This document shows, piece by piece, positions 1 to 8,686 of a stretch of DNA of 64,000 nucleotides. A model generated the notes under the pieces. It had not been told where the DNA came from. It saw only the letters and a list, made by a program, of their open reading frames with translations, and did not search any database. Source of the DNA: Chryseobacterium kimseyorum (GTDB lineage: Bacteria; Bacteroidota; Bacteroidia; Flavobacteriales; Weeksellaceae); NCBI RefSeq assembly GCF_025971945.1, contig NZ_JAPDHW010000004.1, positions 277,190 through 341,189 on the forward strand. Reading direction: 5' to 3'. A program made the position numbers and the translations under genes. Position 1 is the stretch's first letter, and each line of letters starts with the position of its first letter.

Positions 1-2
1 TG

Positions 3-30
3 TGGCAAGAAATTGGCATAGTATTTTTTA
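3..30 (+). promoter_or_regulatory. Candidate sigma-54-type promoter
   Basis: The bases from 3 to 18 read TGGCAAGAAATTGGCA. A GG and a GC lie 12 nt apart, as in the -24/-12 consensus TGGCAC-N5-TTGC. A second overlapping -24-like box (TTGGCATAG, 13-21) is followed by a T-run rather than TTGC. Either would serve the small membrane protein gene starting at 65. This is motif matching by eye only. Confidence 0.35.
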
Positions 31-64
31 TCAAATTAATCTATTAATCTAATACCCCAATATC

Positions 65-226
65 ATGGAACCACAAAAGAAAAACAGACCCAACAGTTTA
101 GTGATTATCTTATTTGCTTTAGTCATTTTGATGATCATCATTTACTTCATACTCGTTATGTTTTTCCCGACTGTTTTTGACCTGATGAATACTGGTGAAA
201 TAAAACCAGTTCCTCCAACCGAATAA
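65..226 (+). CDS. Small single-pass membrane protein, 53 aa
   Basis: This short ORF has a charged N-terminus (MEPQKKNRPN), one strongly hydrophobic stretch at about residues 12-37, and a short polar tail ending in PPTE. That is the layout of a single-pass inner-membrane micro-protein. The ATG at 65 lies about 35 nt behind a sigma-54-like motif, and a hairpin terminator follows the stop by 17 nt, so it looks like a complete monocistronic unit. I do not recognise a family and infer no function beyond membrane location. Confidence 0.6.
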   Translation: MEPQKKNRPNSLVIILFALVILMIIIYFILVMFFPTVFDLMNTGEIKPVPPTE

Positions 227-242
227 ACAAATTTTTAAACAT

Positions 243-280
243 AAAAAAGGTGGCTGTTATTTTTAACATCCACCTTTTTT
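243..280. terminator. Bidirectional hairpin terminator
   Basis: An 11-bp perfect stem (AAAAAAGGTGG / CCACCTTTTTT) is flanked by A and T runs. It lies between the convergent 53-aa gene and the first T9SS protein gene and can serve both strands. Confidence 0.8.
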
Positions 281-295
281 TACGTGTAATTTCGT

Positions 296-2260
296 TTACT
301 TTTTTATAACTTTTAAAGACTGCTGTGAAGCATCTTTCATTTTTAAGATTAAAAGATACATTCCAGGTTGTAATTGATCCAGCTGAATATTGGACGTTGG
401 ATTTTCTATAATTTTTAAAACTCTTCCGGACAGATCAGTGACAGAAACTGATTTCACGTTTTCGTAATCTGAAACAGCAATATAATCTGTAAATGGATTT
501 GGATAAACTTTTACCTTATTTTTTACCTGCAACACCTCAGCCGTCGCAAGAAAATCTGATACGATATTTACCGTAAAAGTATCTTCCAGCTCATTATCAA
601 CACTATCATAATGCCCGATATTGACATAGTAAGTGGTTCCGGCAACAGTAGGTACAGAAAGGATTTCAGTTTCACCGTCTCCTCCGGAATCTTCAGTATC
701 TACACAAGTCAGAGAAGTACAGCTTCCCGTAAAGACACCGATTTGGGCATCAAAATAACTTTCAGAAGGCGTGGTAACAATTACATCAACATTACCCCCA
801 TTTCCTGTAAAACTAAACCATGTTCCATCATTCATTCCATCAGTGCAAGCTGTTAAAAAACCGGAATTATTGGTAGCTCCCAAAGCGTCAGACTGAGTGT
901 AAGCATAAGGAAAAGATGTTACCGCTAAAGCTCCTGAACAGGCATCATTCGCTGGTGGCGGCGGAATTGATCCGATACAGATATTAAAACTCTGATTACT
1001 TCCTACACCATCGTAGCTGAATACTCTAACATAATAAGTCTGCCCTACCGTCAATCCTGAAACCAATGATGACGGAGGATCTGAACATAAGATACTTGTC
1101 AGATTGCCACATGTTCCGCTGAATACCTGAAAATAAATATCGTCGTTATCAGCTGTACCAATTGAAACAATATTATTAAGTGATATTTTATGAGAACCTG
1201 CTGTAGCTACAAATTTAAACCAGACATCATCATCAGGGTTTCCAAAACATGGATCTGCCACCAAACCTGAGTTCGTTGCTCCCAACGTGTAGCCTTGTGA
1301 AAATGAAGTACAGACAGCATTCGGATTAACCGTAAGAGTGACCGCGTTTGCACAGTTATCATTCGCTGGCTGTCCCGGCGTCGTCCTGAAAGTGGTTGTT
1401 GAGCAACCTTGAGATTCACCAGCTGCATTGACAGCAGTGATTTTTAAATAATAAACTGTATCAGCCGATAAAGCTGCAGGAATTAAAAAACTATTAGTGG
1501 CAACAGACTGCTGATTGACAACATCTGATCCTCCGAGAGTTGTACCAACCGTAACTTTGTAACCTATTGCTCCTGAAACAGAATTCCATTCGATGGTTGG
1601 AGATAAAGGGATAAATGATGCATTATTTCCTGGATAAATAACATCCGGACAGGCAATAGTAGAACTGAGATTTAGACCTGTAAATGTAATCACAGACTTT
1701 TCATCTCCTAAAGAACCAGCCGGTGGAAAAGACGGATTTGGATTGATATTATCATCCTGGTAATACAGAACTGAGTTTGAATTTGAATCATAAGCATAAA
1801 AAGCATTGTCAAAATTATTTTCATCATACCCAGCTGAATTTTCTTTTGCCGCAACAACCAGATTATTCACGTTACTGTAAGCAAATGGCACCGGAAATGT
1901 GACTGTCACCACTCCGTTTACACTGGTAACATTTCCTGAAAAAACCTGCGTAAGCTGAGAAAGAGGGATCCAATCTGACGAGGATGCAAAATTCGCTTTT
2001 GCAGTCGTACCAAGATAGATAACCCAGTTTGAAGAATTTGTGATTGCTGACGATGGATTTAGATAAAATTTCAATCCAGTAATGTTTCCCGCCACACCAG
2101 CATTTATTTCATTCTTTGTGAAAATCTGCTGGACATACGAATATCCGTAATAAGTACTGATCGGTGCAACTCCTACCGTCGTACTGCCTGAGCCCAAAGT
2201 AATCTGGGCATTTAGTGCCATATTTAATAAAAACATGCATAAGAGTAAAATCTTTTTCAT
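296..2260 (-). CDS. Secreted T9SS type A sorting-domain protein
   Basis: A 654-aa secreted protein. I take the start at the internal Met (MKKILLLCMFLLNMALNAQ), which gives a clean Sec signal peptide. The upstream in-frame Met at 2272 adds only four residues. The middle holds one fibronectin III-like module (about residues 205-295) and two beta-sandwich modules, each opening with an AND-type motif (ANDNCANAV, ANDACSGAL), of the kind seen in pre-peptidase/PPC-like domains. The C-terminus carries the T9SS type A sorting domain: VYPNPF, then a ...LQPGMYLL... strand and final KVIKK. It is expected to cross the outer membrane through the Por machinery and be anchored or released at the surface. No catalytic motif was seen, so an adhesive or matrix role is only an inference. 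Confidence 0.85.
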   Translation of the reverse strand: MKKILLLCMFLLNMALNAQITLGSGSTTVGVAPISTYYGYSYVQQIFTKNEINAGVAGNITGLKFYLNPSSAITNSSNWVIYLGTTAKANFASSSDWIPLSQLTQVFSGNVTSVNGVVTVTFPVPFAYSNVNNLVVAAKENSAGYDENNFDNAFYAYDSNSNSVLYYQDDNINPNPSFPPAGSLGDEKSVITFTGLNLSSTIACPDVIYPGNNASFIPLSPTIEWNSVSGAIGYKVTVGTTLGGSDVVNQQSVATNSFLIPAALSADTVYYLKITAVNAAGESQGCSTTTFRTTPGQPANDNCANAVTLTVNPNAVCTSFSQGYTLGATNSGLVADPCFGNPDDDVWFKFVATAGSHKISLNNIVSIGTADNDDIYFQVFSGTCGNLTSILCSDPPSSLVSGLTVGQTYYVRVFSYDGVGSNQSFNICIGSIPPPPANDACSGALAVTSFPYAYTQSDALGATNNSGFLTACTDGMNDGTWFSFTGNGGNVDVIVTTPSESYFDAQIGVFTGSCTSLTCVDTEDSGGDGETEILSVPTVAGTTYYVNIGHYDSVDNELEDTFTVNIVSDFLATAEVLQVKNKVKVYPNPFTDYIAVSDYENVKSVSVTDLSGRVLKIIENPTSNIQLDQLQPGMYLLILKMKDASQQSLKVIKK

Positions 2261-2351
2261 AATCAAACACATTTAACATTATGAATGCAAATTTATGAAA
2301 ATTTACTAAATTATGATTTTAACTTTACAACAATAACACATTATGAAAACA

Positions 2352-2379
2352 ATAATGACGGCTATAAAGCCGTCATTAT
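2352..2379 (-). terminator. Hairpin terminator
   Basis: A perfect 12-bp stem (ATAATGACGGCT / AGCCGTCATTAT) with a 4-nt loop lies 24 nt past the stop of the minus-strand gene at 2403. The T-tract after it on the minus strand is short. Confidence 0.65.
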
Positions 2380-2402
2380 CTGAATCACAAAAGTATGTGA
2401 AA

Positions 2403-4643
2403 TTATTTTTTAATAATTTTAATTGTCTGCTTAGAACTGTCGTTCATATTTAGCATTAATACATATAATCCTGAATTCAGTTCACGTAAGTTTAAATTTG
2501 ATGTAGGCTTATCAAACGTCTTAACCAATCGACCTGCAATATCTACTACAGAAATAGATTTTACATTTTTCACATCAGAAATATTCAATACATCAGTAAA
2601 TGGATTCGGATACACTTTAAGGTCATTCTTAACCTGTGCTACTTCTGAAGTTGATAAACTCGCATCGTAAGCTGCAATCTGGAAATCACCTGTCGTGCTG
2701 CTTGAGTAATTCCACACACCAATTAGCAGCGTTGCACCTGGAGTCTGCCCCGTCAAGGTTATCCTCGAGAAAGCATCTGTTGTAGTGTCGTCATTACAGT
2801 CTAAAGCCTGTAGCGAGCCACATGTTCCAGAATAAACACCTAAAACCGTATCGGTAACTGATGAACCAGTCGCAAGCTGAGTTTCAACGGTAATACTTCC
2901 ACTTGCAGGAACCACCACAGAATACCAAACATCATTATATCTTGTTGTTTGACAGGCGGTAGTAGCCGTAGCGTCAGACGTAAGCGTTGCTCCCACATTT
3001 GTTCCTGTTACTGCATTTTGCGCAAAAGTAGCTCCAGGAGTTAACACAGTTGGAGTTGAACAGTTATCATTAACCGGAGGTGTTGCTAAAGTTGTAAAGG
3101 CAGCTGCCGAAACCCAAATAGATTGAGATGAACCACAATTTGATCTCACCCAGACATAATAAGTTGTTGAGGGAGCCAGGTTTGCCAAAGGAGTCGTTGC
3201 CGCTGTAACGGTTAAATTCGGCGTCGAAGTAGAAGTTGGTGCTGTGTTAGTAGTTGTAAAATATACATTATATCCACCTGAAGGAGCTGCTGCAGGACCA
3301 TTCCATGCTAAAGTAGCACCACTGGTTGTAATATTCGAAACTGTGACAGCAATAGGTTCTGTACACGCAGGATTTACCTCAACAAGTATGTCATCAACAT
3401 ACAAATTATACATGTTGGCATCTGAGTAAACATTAAATCCAAAATAGTATACACCACTTGTAGCAGGCGTTAATGTGTAAAAATCTGTCATCGGCGTCAG
3501 AACATCAATAATATTAGTATAATCATGTAGAATATTCGTCTGCGCTGCAGGAGTTGCGGCAGAACCATAGGTAACTTTCATCTTTTCAGAGTAAGTAGCA
3601 CTGTTGTTACCGTAATTATATTTAATTCTGTAAGTTGTACCTGCAACCAAATTAATTCCCTGAGTAAAGAACCATGAATTAGCCGCTTCCTGATAGTTAT
3701 AGTTGTACGTTAGTGTATTGTTTACAAATCCGTTCCCGGGATCATTAGCAATAACCCAGTTATTACCTGCCCCAGCATTGGTAACAGCGGTACAATTTGG
3801 CACAGCCGGAACTGTGGCATTTTCAAAATTTAAAAAATATGGCACATCTGCAGCTATACATGCAGTGACAAAACATGAACTTACCCAAACACTTGCATCC
3901 GTAGCTGAACATTTTGATCTTACCCACACACAATAATTGCTTCCCGGCGTTAATCCAACTATCGATGCAGTAGTAGTCGCAGAATTCATAGTTGGAACTG
4001 TCGTGGCAGTAGGCACAACCCCAGTATTACTGTAAAATATGTCGTAGCCCGAAGCAGGAGCTGCCGTAGGAGCTGTCCATGTAACACTCACACTCGTCGC
4101 AGTAACATTAGAGGTCGTTACTGCTGAAGGAGCAATACACGTTGGAGGCGCTGTCACAATTAATTTGTAATCGTGGGCTTCACCATAACCGTCTACATCA
4201 CAAGGGATAGGCGCAGTGTTCCATCGATCCGCCACCCTCAACCTGTACGTCCCGGCAGTCGCCGACGCAGGCAAAGTCACGGTTCCACTGGTTAATAATG
4301 TACTACCACTTGAACCTGAACCCAATAATTCCGTCGCTTCATCAAAAGTTCCGTTATTATTAAAATCTGCCCACACTTTTACATATTGATCCTGGTAACC
4401 ATGGGTCACTGTAAATGGATACGTAATGGTAGGCGAAAGTGTAATTGTTTGAGTCGCATAGTAATCACCATAGCTTCCGGCCGAACAGCCTGTATCAAGA
4501 TGACTAAATCCTGCCGTGGCTAATGTAAAATCATCGATCTGATCACCTCCGCCACAACCACTCAAGTAATCTGGCGTACAGTAGGTTTGTGCATTTATCC
4601 CAATTACAGACAGGAAAATCACTAAAAAGTAAGCTTTTTTCAT
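2403..4643 (-). CDS. Secreted GEVED/fibronectin III T9SS protein
   Basis: A 746-aa secreted protein. It has a signal peptide (MKKAYFLVIFLSVIGINAQ), then a GEVED-type domain at about residues 85-165 (WADFNNNGTFDEATE, later RLRVADRW and GEAHDY). A first Fn3 module (TAPTAAPASGYDIFYS) is followed by a jelly-roll-like segment, a second Fn3 module (PAAAPSGGYNVYF), a beta module near NDNCSTPT, and a C-terminal type A sorting domain (VYPNPFTDVLNI to TIKIIKK). Its second half is clearly paralogous to the next gene (4846-8379): the VPYFLNFENAT segment, Fn3 and tail line up. Export through the T9SS is well supported. The ligand or substrate is unknown. Confidence 0.88.
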   Translation of the reverse strand: MKKAYFLVIFLSVIGINAQTYCTPDYLSGCGGGDQIDDFTLATAGFSHLDTGCSAGSYGDYYATQTITLSPTITYPFTVTHGYQDQYVKVWADFNNNGTFDEATELLGSGSSGSTLLTSGTVTLPASATAGTYRLRVADRWNTAPIPCDVDGYGEAHDYKLIVTAPPTCIAPSAVTTSNVTATSVSVTWTAPTAAPASGYDIFYSNTGVVPTATTVPTMNSATTTASIVGLTPGSNYCVWVRSKCSATDASVWVSSCFVTACIAADVPYFLNFENATVPAVPNCTAVTNAGAGNNWVIANDPGNGFVNNTLTYNYNYQEAANSWFFTQGINLVAGTTYRIKYNYGNNSATYSEKMKVTYGSAATPAAQTNILHDYTNIIDVLTPMTDFYTLTPATSGVYYFGFNVYSDANMYNLYVDDILVEVNPACTEPIAVTVSNITTSGATLAWNGPAAAPSGGYNVYFTTTNTAPTSTSTPNLTVTAATTPLANLAPSTTYYVWVRSNCGSSQSIWVSAAAFTTLATPPVNDNCSTPTVLTPGATFAQNAVTGTNVGATLTSDATATTACQTTRYNDVWYSVVVPASGSITVETQLATGSSVTDTVLGVYSGTCGSLQALDCNDDTTTDAFSRITLTGQTPGATLLIGVWNYSSSTTGDFQIAAYDASLSTSEVAQVKNDLKVYPNPFTDVLNISDVKNVKSISVVDIAGRLVKTFDKPTSNLNLRELNSGLYVLMLNMNDSSKQTIKIIKK

Positions 4644-4789
4644 TTAATATTTATTTTTTTGAAATTGATAAATAAAATTAAATAAAGTTTTTGGATGAAC
4701 AAAATTAAAACGGTTTATTTAAACAAATATTAATAAAGTCAATCACAATCTACCAATATCACAATAAAAAGGTTAAATGTGCTATCATA

Positions 4790-4822
4790 AAAAAAAGAGA
4801 GGCAGTCCAATGACTACCTCTC
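4790..4822 (-). terminator. Hairpin terminator
   Basis: A 10-bp stem with one mismatch (GAGAGGCAGT / ACTACCTCTC) is followed on the minus strand by a run of T. It lies about 24 nt beyond the stop of the 1177-aa gene. Confidence 0.75.
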
Positions 4823-4845
4823 CTTTACAGAAATTTTAATAGATC

Positions 4846-7800
4846 TTATTTCTTAATAGCTTTGATGGTTTGTTTAGAACCGTCATTCATATTTAGAATA
4901 ACCATATACATTCCTGAATTCAAATCTCTCAATTGAAGAGCTGAACTCGGTTTGTCGATAGTTTTCACTAATCTTCCTGCTATATCTACAATACTTACAG
5001 ACTTGACATTTTTCACATCTGAAATATTCAATACATCAGCAAATGGGTTTGGATAAATCTTAAGATCATTTTTAACCTGAACAGTTTCTGACGTTGCTAA
5101 ACTTGCATCATAAGCAGAAATTTGGAACTGACCATCTGTAGCAGTAGAATACTTCCAAACACTTATATACAAAGTAGTTCCTGGAGTTTGTCCAGTTAAT
5201 GTTAATTTAGAAAAAGCATCAGTACCACTATCATCATCACAACCAATAGATGTTGTTGATGAGCAACTAGCAAATACGGAAACCACGGTATCAGTTAAAG
5301 GAGATCCAGTAACAGCAGCCGTTTCGATTGTCAAACTTCCTGATGCAGGTACTACAACAGTATACCAAACATTTCCTCCAACATTTGTAGGAGTTGCTAA
5401 ACAAGTAGCAGTTAACGCTGGTGTATTCGTAGAACCAACTGTAGTTCCAGTCAATGGATTTTGAGCAAAAGTTGCACCTGGAGTAATTGTAATTGGCGCA
5501 GAACAATTATCATTTGCCGGAGCAGGGATAAGAGTTGTAAAGCTTACTACAGGAGTCCATACAGATTTGGTAGCACCACAATTTGATCTTACCCATACAT
5601 AATAAGTAGTACCTGTTGCAAGTGGTGACAATGGTGTAGATGTCGTTGTAACAGTTAATGTTGGTGTTGTTGTAGCAATAGGAGCCGTACTCGTAGTACT
5701 GTAATAAACTTCATAGCCATTGGCAGGTGCTGTTGCAGGTGCAGTCCAAGCTAAATTCGCTGCAGTAGTTGTAACATTTGAAACTACAAGTGCTGTAGGC
5801 TCAGAGCAAGACGGAGCTACGTCAATATTGATATCATCAACATACAACCTGTTCATATCAGCATTAGAATACGCTTGAAAACCAAAGTAGTAAACACCAG
5901 TTGTAGCTGGAGTAAAGTCAGCAAATGCTGTAGCTGCTGCAGTGTTTGTTATATTACCATTATCAACTAATTGATTAGTCATCGATGCACTTGTTGCAGA
6001 TGTACCATAAGCCACCTTCAACTTCTCAGGATACGTTGTACCACCATTATTACCATATTTATACTGAATTCTGTAAGCAGTTCCTGCTGTAAGATTGATA
6101 CCTTGAGTAAAGAACCAGGTATTTGCAGCATTTGTACTGTTAAATGTATAATTCAAAACATTTCCTGTAAAACCAGTTGCTCCTGGACTATAAGTAACCC
6201 AAGTATTTCCTGATCCACTATTTACAGCGCTTGTACATGTTGGCAATGCAGGAGTAGTAACACTTGTAAAATCTAATGTATAAGGTACACCAGTAGCATT
6301 ACAAAGAGTTGTAAATGTTCCTGAAGTTGACCAAACACTAGAGCTTGATGTACTACATACAGAACGAACCCATACATAGTAGGTTGTTGCTGAAGCTAAA
6401 CCCGACAAAGGCGCCGTAGCAGCAGTACTTGTACCTGAAGCAGCGGTAGCAGCCGTAGGTGCAGTATTAGAAGTTGAATAATAATATTCATATCCATTCG
6501 CAGGAACTGTCGCTGGAGCAGTCCAAGAGATCGTTGCTGAAGAAGTTGTTACCAAAGAGCTTGTAATAGCAGTTGGAGCTTCACATGAAGGTATAGCTTC
6601 TACTACAAAATCATCGATATGAAAATCAATATCAGGAGTTGTGGAAGTCGTAGTTGCAACAAAAGCGACTTTAACAGAACCAGAATATGCTGTAAGATTA
6701 ACAGTTTCTGTTTGACCAGTACTTGAATAAGCCGCTGCTCCAGTATAAGTTTTAATAACATTGGTGTTACTCCAGGTAGCACCTCCATCCGTAGAAACAA
6801 TCAATCTAACTAAGTGTGACCCTAAAGTTGTCTGTGCTGTAGTTCCCAAATAGCTTGTAACAGCCATTTTATATTTAACCCTGTAAAGACCTGGTGTAGA
6901 TCCAAGATTGATCTCTTGAGAAATCAACCAATCTCCAGGATTAGCATCATATAGATTAATTCTTACTCCAGCGTTAGTACCAGTGTTCGCAAATCCACTT
7001 TCACTAGCCCACTTACTTGTACCATACGTTAAGGTTGATGATGCAGCTACAGTTCCTTTTGCTGCAGTCCAGCACGCAGGTAAATATGTAGAAAACACTT
7101 GTGTAGCTGTTGGAGCATTTTCCGCCGTACAAACTGTAGTAAAGCTTCTTACAGTACATGAAGCACTATTATTCGTGCCACTGTAAGCATTCACTGTATA
7201 ATAATAAATTGTACTATTATTAAGAGCATTTGCCAATGTATAAGTAGTGACATTACCCACATCTACATTATTTAAAATATCAGAACCTCCAGAGGTAGTT
7301 CCCATAGTTATTTTATAACCGGTGGCACCAGACGACGCAGTCCAAGTAATTGTAGGCGTCGTTAAAACACCGACAGCTGCAGAAGCTGGAGAAGTCACAG
7401 GAGGACACGCAACGTTACCTGTAGTAAAAGAACGTTCTGTACAGCCTGTAGCATTACCTATGGAATTTTTAGGAATAATCGTCACATAATATTGTTGACT
7501 AAAATTCAATGTAGTTGCTGAAGGCAAAGTATAAGTTGTAACGTTACCCACATCCACACCATTCATTACATTGGTACCTCCAGGAGTAGTTCCTAAGTTT
7601 ATTAGATAACTAGTTGCCGCATTTTGACCAGTTACAGGAGCCCATGTAAATGTTGGATTTACAGAAACACCTGTCGCATTAGAAGCTGGTGAAGACATTG
7701 TTGTACAGGCCGGCGCTGCAACAGCAGGAGGAAAAGTAGCATCAAATCCAATAACAGGTCTTCTATAGTTTGTACTTGTAAGTGTAGCCCCAAAAGCACT

Positions 7801-8379
7801 CGTAGTATTTACGTATTTAGTAGTATTACTATTAGAAGTATTTATACAAGGTGAACTGTACTCATACTGCCAGTAAATATTAGTTGCTTGTGCAGCCGTT
7901 TGTACATACTCTGTATAAACAGCAATGTTACTTCCCGCTGTATAAACAAAATTTGTAGAATGCTCAAATTTCTTATCACCCGCCGTACTACCAACTGCAG
8001 CTTGAGGATCAGCGTTGTACACCATTACAGCAGTACCCGTTTCAGTAGCCCAATCTATAGCTGCACTACCAAAATCAACAGCTGAGGTATTTTTAAGATA
8101 AATCTTAAAAGTTGTTCCCGCACCTAAACTTCCAGAAGCCGTAGGTCTTCTGAAAAAAGTTGAGGTGATAGTACCTCCAGTTAGACCTGTAAGCTGAGAA
8201 GCAGGAATTATAAATGCCATCCGCTGTTTGTCATTGGCAGTAGTACTGCTTCTCATCACCGAATAAGAAAAATTGTCCACATTTGTGGAGCAAGTACTTA
8301 CCGGTACATTTTGTCCTAAATACGATTGATAAGAAAAAACACTTATCAACAGTAGAAAGAATAAATTTAGTTTTTTCAT
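4846..8379 (-). CDS. Large multi-Fn3 T9SS sorting-domain protein
   Basis: A 1177-aa secreted protein with a signal peptide (MKKLNLFFLLLISVFSYQS). An N-terminal beta domain precedes two short repeats of the CPPVTSPA / PACTTMSSPA type, each carrying a (M/L)GTT-GG-(D/N)(I/V) Fn3 pattern. Three further Fn3 modules alternate with jelly-roll-like adhesion segments (DIDFHIDDFVVE, DMNRLYVDDINID). The C-terminus has a type A sorting domain (IYPNPFADVLNI to TIKAIKK). The module order matches the neighbour at 2403-4643 with extra units, so the pair probably arose by duplication and domain gain. It is likely surface-displayed. No protease or hydrolase motif was seen. Confidence 0.88.
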   Translation of the reverse strand: MKKLNLFFLLLISVFSYQSYLGQNVPVSTCSTNVDNFSYSVMRSSTTANDKQRMAFIIPASQLTGLTGGTITSTFFRRPTASGSLGAGTTFKIYLKNTSAVDFGSAAIDWATETGTAVMVYNADPQAAVGSTAGDKKFEHSTNFVYTAGSNIAVYTEYVQTAAQATNIYWQYEYSSPCINTSNSNTTKYVNTTSAFGATLTSTNYRRPVIGFDATFPPAVAAPACTTMSSPASNATGVSVNPTFTWAPVTGQNAATSYLINLGTTPGGTNVMNGVDVGNVTTYTLPSATTLNFSQQYYVTIIPKNSIGNATGCTERSFTTGNVACPPVTSPASAAVGVLTTPTITWTASSGATGYKITMGTTSGGSDILNNVDVGNVTTYTLANALNNSTIYYYTVNAYSGTNNSASCTVRSFTTVCTAENAPTATQVFSTYLPACWTAAKGTVAASSTLTYGTSKWASESGFANTGTNAGVRINLYDANPGDWLISQEINLGSTPGLYRVKYKMAVTSYLGTTAQTTLGSHLVRLIVSTDGGATWSNTNVIKTYTGAAAYSSTGQTETVNLTAYSGSVKVAFVATTTSTTPDIDFHIDDFVVEAIPSCEAPTAITSSLVTTSSATISWTAPATVPANGYEYYYSTSNTAPTAATAASGTSTAATAPLSGLASATTYYVWVRSVCSTSSSSVWSTSGTFTTLCNATGVPYTLDFTSVTTPALPTCTSAVNSGSGNTWVTYSPGATGFTGNVLNYTFNSTNAANTWFFTQGINLTAGTAYRIQYKYGNNGGTTYPEKLKVAYGTSATSASMTNQLVDNGNITNTAAATAFADFTPATTGVYYFGFQAYSNADMNRLYVDDINIDVAPSCSEPTALVVSNVTTTAANLAWTAPATAPANGYEVYYSTTSTAPIATTTPTLTVTTTSTPLSPLATGTTYYVWVRSNCGATKSVWTPVVSFTTLIPAPANDNCSAPITITPGATFAQNPLTGTTVGSTNTPALTATCLATPTNVGGNVWYTVVVPASGSLTIETAAVTGSPLTDTVVSVFASCSSTTSIGCDDDSGTDAFSKLTLTGQTPGTTLYISVWKYSTATDGQFQISAYDASLATSETVQVKNDLKIYPNPFADVLNISDVKNVKSVSIVDIAGRLVKTIDKPSSALQLRDLNSGMYMVILNMNDGSKQTIKAIKK

Positions 8380-8686
8380 ACTTAGTTAAAATTAAAATTA
8401 GGGGGTGAAATTACTAAATATTTGACATACAAATCAAAAATTTTCTTAATTTTTTATGCACATCGCATGAAAACGGCTAAAATATTAAACATTTATTAAA
8501 CAATCATTTAATTATTTACCAAACTTAAATGAACTTAAAACCATAATTAATTGATTAATAACAAATTAATATTAAATTTCAAAAATTCCCTGATCAGAAA
8601 ATAGTACGATGATCATGCAGTTTATACTCATTATAAACAAAAAAAGTGACGCGAAAGTCACTTTTAAAATTGTTATATTTCTTTAT
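8380..8686. other. Intergenic region between dnaE and T9SS gene
   Basis: About 300 AT-rich bases without a credible ORF. It holds the upstream region of the 1177-aa T9SS gene and, at its low-numbered end near 8380-8405, an AT-rich leader. The dnaE terminator lies at 8640-8666. I see no repeats. Confidence 0.5.
8640..8666 (-). terminator. Terminator of dnaE
   Basis: A 9-bp perfect stem (AAAAGTGAC / GTCACTTTT) with a 6-nt loop is followed on the minus strand by T-rich sequence, 20 nt after the dnaE stop. Confidence 0.75.
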
